From positions 37,162 through 99,147 of the forward strand of contig MNCI01002118.1 in NCBI GenBank assembly GCA_015680685.1: 61,986 nt of DNA, given 5' to 3'. The notes below the pieces were generated by a model. The model was not told the DNA's origin. It ran no database searches and saw nothing but the letters and a program-made list of their open reading frames with translations. The DNA is from Gnetum montanum. Taxonomy: Eukaryota > Streptophyta > Gnetopsida > Gnetales > Gnetaceae. The translations under genes and the position numbers were made by a program. Shown here one piece after another: positions 56,580 through 61,986 of this stretch (positions within the stretch are counted from its first letter, which is position 1; each line of letters begins with the position of its first letter).

Positions 56580-59100
56580 ATGTCTTCTTCTTCCCATAAA
56601 CACAAATATGTCAAACCATCAGCCCCATAGGAGTGAAAAGTGGTATATACTCATCCCAATGAGTATGTATCAAATTTCACCTTCATCCTACATCAAGATG
56701 AATAGTTGTGATGGTGTGATATGAAGGGAAACATTGTCTTGCCCCCTGGTTGATCTATACCCAGGATGCTACTTAAAGCTCTTAAAAAGTTAGGCATCTC
56801 AGATCTTCATGAAGAATACATTATGGATGGTTATGACACTCAGGATTATCATCCCATTGAAACACAATGTGGGTGAGATCAACACCAAGAGAAGTACCAT
56901 AAGTTTACAAAGGGAAAACACTTTAGCAATCCCTTGTTCTTGCTAAACCAAGATGGCAATGAGGACCCTTCTCCTAAAGGTTCTTAACATGAGAATTTCC
57001 CACCCCCTATTATTGATAATGAGGATGCGTCCTTGAACTTGGGATCCACTATTCATAAACTAGGTTTAGAAAAAAGAAACAGTTAATGTAGGGACTTGAG
57101 CAAACATCAAAATAGCAAGGGATCTAAGAATTGTGGTCATAATGAGTGAACAAGTTGTGGTAGATATTGCGGTGGAAATGGTGGACCACCTTCCTCTCCA
57201 TCCTATTCATCTAATTTTAAACATTCCTCTTCATCTACTAGTTCTCATGGAAGCCGCTATCAAAATAATCATGATGAAGGTGATCAACGAGACAACAATA
57301 ACTGTGAAGGCCACCAATACCAAAGGGGTGGTTTAACCCATCATCGACGCAGTGATGATGATGAACCTCTATTAGCAACTCAAAGCATGCTCAACATTGT
57401 AGAGGTAGTAAAGATTCCAACTAGGCATATGAAAGATAGTAGGATCAAGCACTTAGACATGAATAATATCCCAGGATTTGAGGGGGGATACAACTCTAAT
57501 CCACAGACACATCTACAAGATTTTCATGATCCTTGTGCCTTACAGAACATAGAAAATGAATGGCAAAAACTCAAGCTCTTTTCTAGGACACTCATCCAAA
57601 AAGCTGAAAACTGGTACTAGTCCTTGGAACCAAAATCCACTCATCAATGGAGTACCATGTTAGAGCTATTTAATGACAAATACCAGACATACTCTAAAGG
57701 TTCTAATCTGAGAATGCAAATCCAAGGTTGGAAACAAGGAACACATGAACCCTTGGATGTTGTCATGGGTAGATACTATTCACTCTTACATTGATGCCCT
57801 GGCCATGATTATTCTTAGAGGGAAACACTTCACCACATCATAGATGGGCTCAGAGCAGAAACTAGAAGAACCCTTGGGGTGTATGCCCAAGGAAGATTGT
57901 CTAAACTGAGAGCTTATTAGATCCAAAGGCTAATTGAGCAGGTAGGAAAAGAAGAAGATGAGCTATGGAAAAGAGAAAGTGCAAAAGAATATAATAGGGA
58001 TCCTTCCATCAAGAAACGGGAGGTCTGATTTTGTGACAAGGAGTCATCACTTGATGAAGTGGTGAACAAGAAAACCTTACCTATCCAAAAATATATTTTT
58101 GATATTTTAATAAAGGTTGATAAATTATGAGACTCTTTGGATGAAAAATTTTAAACTGTTATGAAGATCACTGAAGAATCCAAAGAGCAAAGTAGTAATC
58201 ATAACCACAGGAGGTGAAAAAAAGCTAAATGTGCCTACCAAAGAGGTAAGGGCAAAGTTACTACCATAGGGAAAGTTGTGGAAACTGATTCTGATGATGA
58301 AACAGATTGTGACATTTGTCAATACAAACATCCAAAGGGTTGTTGCCCTATGGTGTCACACTTACAAGCGTCTGGGATGTATGCATTGAATCCTCGACTA
58401 GCACATAGGCAAGCACCTAGACAATTGCCTTAACCTCAAAGCAATCCAAGGTAATTTCATCAACAACAACAAGCTTACTACCCAAGTGGATCTCCTCCAC
58501 AACCTTATGAACAATATCAACAATGGTACCAACCACAATCATGGAGAATGTCACCGCCAAGGCAACAGTACCATTATAGGCAACTAGATCCATACAGGTA
58601 CTATGTTCAACAACCTATATTTCCAAGAAGTTCAGCAAGTCATACATCATTTCAGCATCACTATTACCCTCCAAAGTACCACTGAACACATTCACCATCT
58701 ACTTGAGCGGAGAACCCATATCCATAGCACCCTCTACATCTGTTTGCACATGCACCTCTACCTTCAACCTAGTTACCTCCTGCTCCATCCATGCAAGGTG
58801 AGATTCCTCCATAGCCGGAACAATGAAATGCTATAAGGGCTATACATTTACAACCAACTTTTCAACTAAGTGGTTTAGATAATCAATCCAGAAAAAGATC
58901 CTGCTTTAGACCCATCAGTCCTCTCCAACCCTCATAACCTAGTTTGGCTAATCATCCTGCATCTTCAATATCCTCATCCTCTACATCAAATACCTTTGGG
59001 TGCACTTCAAACCAAGTGCTACCTCGAATTTGAACTATAATGCTAACTCATGCTATTTCTGATTGGATCGAGGCTAGCAATCTTTCCATGAAAAGATTTG
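56580..59100 (+). pseudogene. Athila-type gag (element F)
   Basis: I place the start at the ATG at 56580 (MSSSSHKHKYVKPSAP), 130 bases after the primer site. A low-complexity Ser/His/Asn part (57130-57370) leads to the gag core: MNNIPGFEGGYNSNPQTHLQ and QDFHDPCALQNI (57460-57560), STHQWSTMLELFNDKYQ (about 57630-57690), TLHHIIDGLRAETRRTLGVY (about 57825-57880). A charged region and a Pro/Gln/Tyr-rich tail (58440-58900) follow. Stops are scattered (for example at 56635 and 58027). Confidence 0.8.
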
Positions 59101-59129
59101 ATCCAGAAAGTTCACTCATTTACTTGTAG

Positions 59130-59545
59130 ATTGCTAGACATGAGCCATGTAAGGCTCTTCTTTACTCTAGTTCCAGAGTTAATCTCATCTCCCATGACAT
59201 GTATAAGGCCTAAAACCTACCACTTCTCAAGAAGAGCAACATCCATCTAGAATTGGCAAATCAATCAATTACTATCCCCCTAGGATTAGTAGAGGACATT
59301 GTGATCATATTTTGTGGGTGGTCCTATCCTATTGATTTTCTAGTGATCAAGGTTAAAAACTACAAAAGTGAATTCCCCATCATTATGGAAAGAGCTTGGT
59401 TAAGCATGGTCGATGCACGTATGGGCATAAGAAATCTCTCTCTGGAAATCTCCAAGAAAAATGAATTGGGCAAGATAGAGAAGAAGCATATTCCATGCAA
59501 TGTGTACAACGATAATAGGTGCAACTGCATGCAAAAGATTTGATC
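59130..59545 (+). pseudogene. Aspartic protease domain (element F), active site lost
   Basis: Aligned with 5224-5640 of element B. Where B has ALLDLGFGVNLIS this copy reads ALLYSSSRVNLIS, so the catalytic D-L-G is gone. The rest, open at 59253-59543, keeps ITIPLGLVEDIVIIFCGWSY and EFPIIMERAWLSMVDARMG. Confidence 0.8.
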
Positions 59546-59779
59546 CATCAATAGTACATATATTAAAGTATGCAATTAGTGTCCATAACAAATCAATATT
59601 CAAAGGTGTCTATACGTAATAGCCATAAAATAGGACATCTAGTAGCTTATAGTTGACTTAGATAGGAGCACATTATGTATGGAACTGACTGAGAGCCTAA
59701 CATGTGCTTATGTTGAAGGCATGGACAAACTTGAACAAGTTCATCCCCAACTCTTTGATGAAGATGATGATACCTATTG

Positions 59780-61290
59780 GGAAGATTTGGAAACCCCTGA
59801 TAACTTCAAGCATAAGCCCCTAAAGCTAAAAACCTTATAGACCAACATGGAATATGCATTTTTAAACAATGGTAAACTAGTCATAATTAATGTCAAACTC
59901 ACTCCTAAAGAAAAAGAAAAGATATTAAAGGTGGTTAACAAATGGCCAATAGCCTTTGCTTGGTCATATCCTAAGCTAACAGGAATCAATCCAGGAATAT
60001 GCCAGCATCGCATTTACACCGACCCAACCATGAAGCCTAGAAGGTAACTACAAAGGCAGCTAAACCCCAAATTGAAACAAATTGTCAAGGAGGAAATTGA
60101 ATAACTCCTCAAGGCAAGGTTCATCTATCCCATTGTAGATAGTGAGTGGGTTAGCCCACTCATAATTGTGTCGAAGAAAGGTGGAAAGTGGTGGGTCTAC
60201 ATCAACTTCAGGCTATTGAATATGGCAATGTTTAAAGATCATTTCCCATTGCCATTTTTGGATCAAGTGTTGGATACCATATCTGGGCATTACTATTATA
60301 GCTTCTTGGATGGTTATAGTGGCTATAACCAAATCCAAATTGCATCAAAAGATCAGGCCAAGACAACATTCACAAGTCCCTGGGGGACTTTTGCATATTG
60401 TAAGATACCATTCAATCTATGCAATGCCCTACAACATTTCAACACCTAGTCCTTAGTATCTTCTAGTAGCAGATCAGTAGTGGTATGAAAGTCTTCATGG
60501 ATGACTTTTCTACCTATGGAGCTACATTTGAGCAAGCCTTGGACTGACTTGAGCAAGTATTGAAGAGATGTGTTGAAACAAATCTATGGCTCAATTGGCA
60601 AAAGAGCCATCTCATGGTCCAAGATGGCATTATATTAGGGCATCAAATTTCACAAAAATGGATTGAGGTAGACCTAGAAAAGATAAGAGTCATCCAAGGA
60701 ATTACATGTCAACCAGAGATAGTTAAAGATGTTTGGTCATTCCTTGCATTGGCTACTACCAGCAATTCATAGAGAATTTCTCTAACATCATAAAATCATT
60801 GGTAGAGCTTACAAAGAAAGATGTACCTTTCATCTCGACCAAGGAATGTGAACATGTATTCCAATAGTTAAAGGAGAAACTCGTAGAAACACCAATACTA
60901 TGAGTAGCAGACTAGTCTAGACCCTTCCACATCATGATGGATGCATCTAACTATGCCTTGGGAGTAGTGCTCATGTAGATGGACAATAAGAAACACCCAT
61001 ACTACATCCATTGCACAAGCTAAAGCATTGTGGGAGCTCAATTAAATTACACCACCATGGAAAATAACTAATGGCCATGATGTATGCTCTGGAAAAGTTC
61101 AAGCACTATGCACTTGGCTATAAAGTATTTGTGCACATAGATCACAATGCAATCGGCTTCCTCATGAACAAGCCAATGGTGAGCGCTCGTGTCATACAGT
61201 AACTCGTGATCTTGCAAGAGTTTGATCCCATGATGATAGTTGAAAAGGGACTGAGAACGTGGTCACTAACCATCTCTCTCACTTAAGATG
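59780..61290 (+). pseudogene. Reverse transcriptase and RNase H (element F)
   Basis: The lead-in PKEKEKILKVVNKWPIAFAW lies near 59905-59960, and SEWVSPLIIVSKKGGKWW follows at 60140-60195. FLDGYSGYNQIQIA is near 60303-60345, and the catalytic FMDD is at 60494-60505. RNase H includes FHIMMDASNYALG near 60930-60965, retaining the first Asp that element B lost. Breaks include a frameshift near 60440 and stops at 60046, 60102 and 60548. Confidence 0.85.
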
Positions 61291-61459
61291 GGATAATAAA
61301 GAGAGCCTACTCTCTAATCAGTTTCTAGACAAAATCCTCTTTATAGGAGCAATAAATGAACAAAGGCCAGCAAAAACAACATGGTATAATGGTATCATTA
61401 CTTATCTTCTCATTCAAGAGATGCCACAAGATCTTGACTTTAGATAAAAGTAACAATTT

Positions 61460-61699
61460 TTTCATCAGGCCAAATACTTTATGGAAATCAATGGACACCT
61501 CTACAAGATGTGTAAAAATGGCTTAATTTGTTGCCATGTCCCTGACAAAGATCAACTGCACATTCTCTAGGATGCTCACAAAGGGCCTTGCAAAGGCCAC
61601 TATGCAGGGAGATGCACAACTATAAAAATCCTAATGGTCGAATATTATTGGCCTACAATCATTAGAGATGCCAACCAATTTGTCAAATCTTATGAACGT
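61460..61699 (+). pseudogene. Integrase zinc domain (element F), interrupted
   Basis: Reads FMEINGHLYKMCKNGL, then DAHKGPCKGHYAGRC and YYWPTIIRDANQFVKSYER, the HHCC domain up to just before its last cysteines (the first is already Tyr). At this point LTR G begins. The catalytic core should lie beyond the right edge of the window. Confidence 0.8.
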
Positions 61700-61986
61700 T
61701 GATGAGACGCGACATGCACTGAGCCACGATATCGCGTACGCGATATCACGGCCGCCGCGATATCACGTCTTCCCTTGCAATATCGCGTACGCGATATCGC
61801 GTCCCGCCGCCATATCTATAAATAAGAGCCGACACTCCCTTCATTTCCCAATCCTGGCTAGAAGTAGCGAAGCTCTGGCAGATTGATCACTCCAGAGTTA
61901 GAATTTTTCCCATGTGCCCGCAGTAGGAGTCCTAGAGTGAACGACTCTTTATTCGAGCAGCTTGTAACCTGAACCCAAGTTGTGTA
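61700..61986 (+). repeat. Athila-family LTR G, CpG-rich, partial
   Basis: Starts TGATGAGACGCGA directly after integrase sequence; AACGT (61695-61699) is the likely left copy of the target duplication. The U3 cassette at 61728-61801 contains two copies of the palindrome GATATCGCGTACGCGATATC (one with a single change) and further GATATCACG words. After the TATA box (61816-61824) come GTAGCGAAGCTCTGGCAG and AGAGTTAGAATTTTTCC, shared with LTR F. Intact CpGs suggest it is the youngest insertion here. It runs off the window. Confidence 0.85.
61816..61824 (+). promoter_or_regulatory. TATA box of LTR G
   Basis: CTATAAATA, 116 bases into the LTR, the same distance as in LTR C, followed by AGAGCCGACACTCCC. 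Confidence 0.7.

Larger units (their letters stand above)
55519..61699 (+). mobile_element. Athila-like Ty3/gypsy element F, cut by LTR G
   Basis: 5' LTR (55519-56427), primer site, gag (56580 to about 59100), protease, RT/RNase H and the start of integrase in correct order. At 61699/61700 it is interrupted in the integrase zinc domain by another LTR of the same superfamily. Left flank CATCT (55514-55518) is the probable target duplication. Coding quality is better than in element B, though stops remain, and the protease catalytic site is lost. Confidence 0.85.

Noticed and set aside
61728-61801. Regularly spaced palindromes that could suggest a CRISPR-like array or operator array
   Set aside because: The spacing is irregular, there are only a few copies, and they sit inside a plant LTR promoter.

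Overview
The window is plant nuclear DNA: AT-rich, CpG-poor and built almost wholly of old, nested transposable elements. No intact host gene, tRNA, rRNA or CRISPR array was found. Athila-type Ty3/gypsy elements, a UBN2-type Copia gag, L1-type LINEs, a long-LTR gypsy element resembling Tekay/Del chromoviruses, and an integrated caulimovirid (pararetrovirus) point to a seed plant with a large, repeat-rich genome. I cannot place the species; gymnosperms or large-genome angiosperms both fit. Runs of N (16095-16229, 31403-31838) and single Ns at 105, 15561 and 36333 mark draft-assembly joins.

Layout. 1-3174: minus-strand Athila-like element A (gag, PBS, 5' LTR), inserted into 3175-11576, a plus-strand Athila-like element B (gag, protease, RT/RNase H, integrase, PPT, 3' LTR). 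11640-18501: minus-strand Copia-type element with both LTRs and gag but no recognisable pol, itself hit by an Athila LTR (C) with target duplication CCTGT. 18502-20982: AT-rich sequence and the 3' part of a LINE. 20983-30504: rearranged endogenous pararetrovirus with promoters, tRNA-Met primer sites, movement/coat, zinc-knuckle and RT/RNase H remnants, an inverted block, and a host-derived fragment resembling the nucleolar gene NOL10/ENP2. 30505-51348: long-LTR gypsy element whose interior holds a LINE (about 33431-47640), which holds a complete non-autonomous Athila-type element (35724-44330, target duplication ATCAT). Its left LTR carries another insertion (31204-32462, target duplication CTTAG) containing a UTP14-like exon. 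51349-53008: more LINE. 53009-55518: LTR-like sequence, a plus-strand LINE ORF1 fragment and a 115-bp tandem duplication. 55519-61699: plus-strand Athila-like element F, cut by a young CpG-rich LTR (G) at 61700.

All coding regions have stops or frameshifts, and several catalytic residues are lost, so I call them pseudogenes. The most interesting signals are: (i) Athila-family LTRs share ends, TATA box and R/U5, but each subfamily has a different palindrome-rich cassette between TGATGAG and the TATA box; (ii) the NOL10-like fragment is joined to the viral leader at the primer-binding-site position and abuts an inverted viral block; (iii) a UTP14 exon lies inside a TSD-bounded insertion, so fragments of two SSU-processome genes lie within 5 kb; (iv) an unrecognised coiled-coil ORF occupies the place of pol in a non-autonomous Athila relative.
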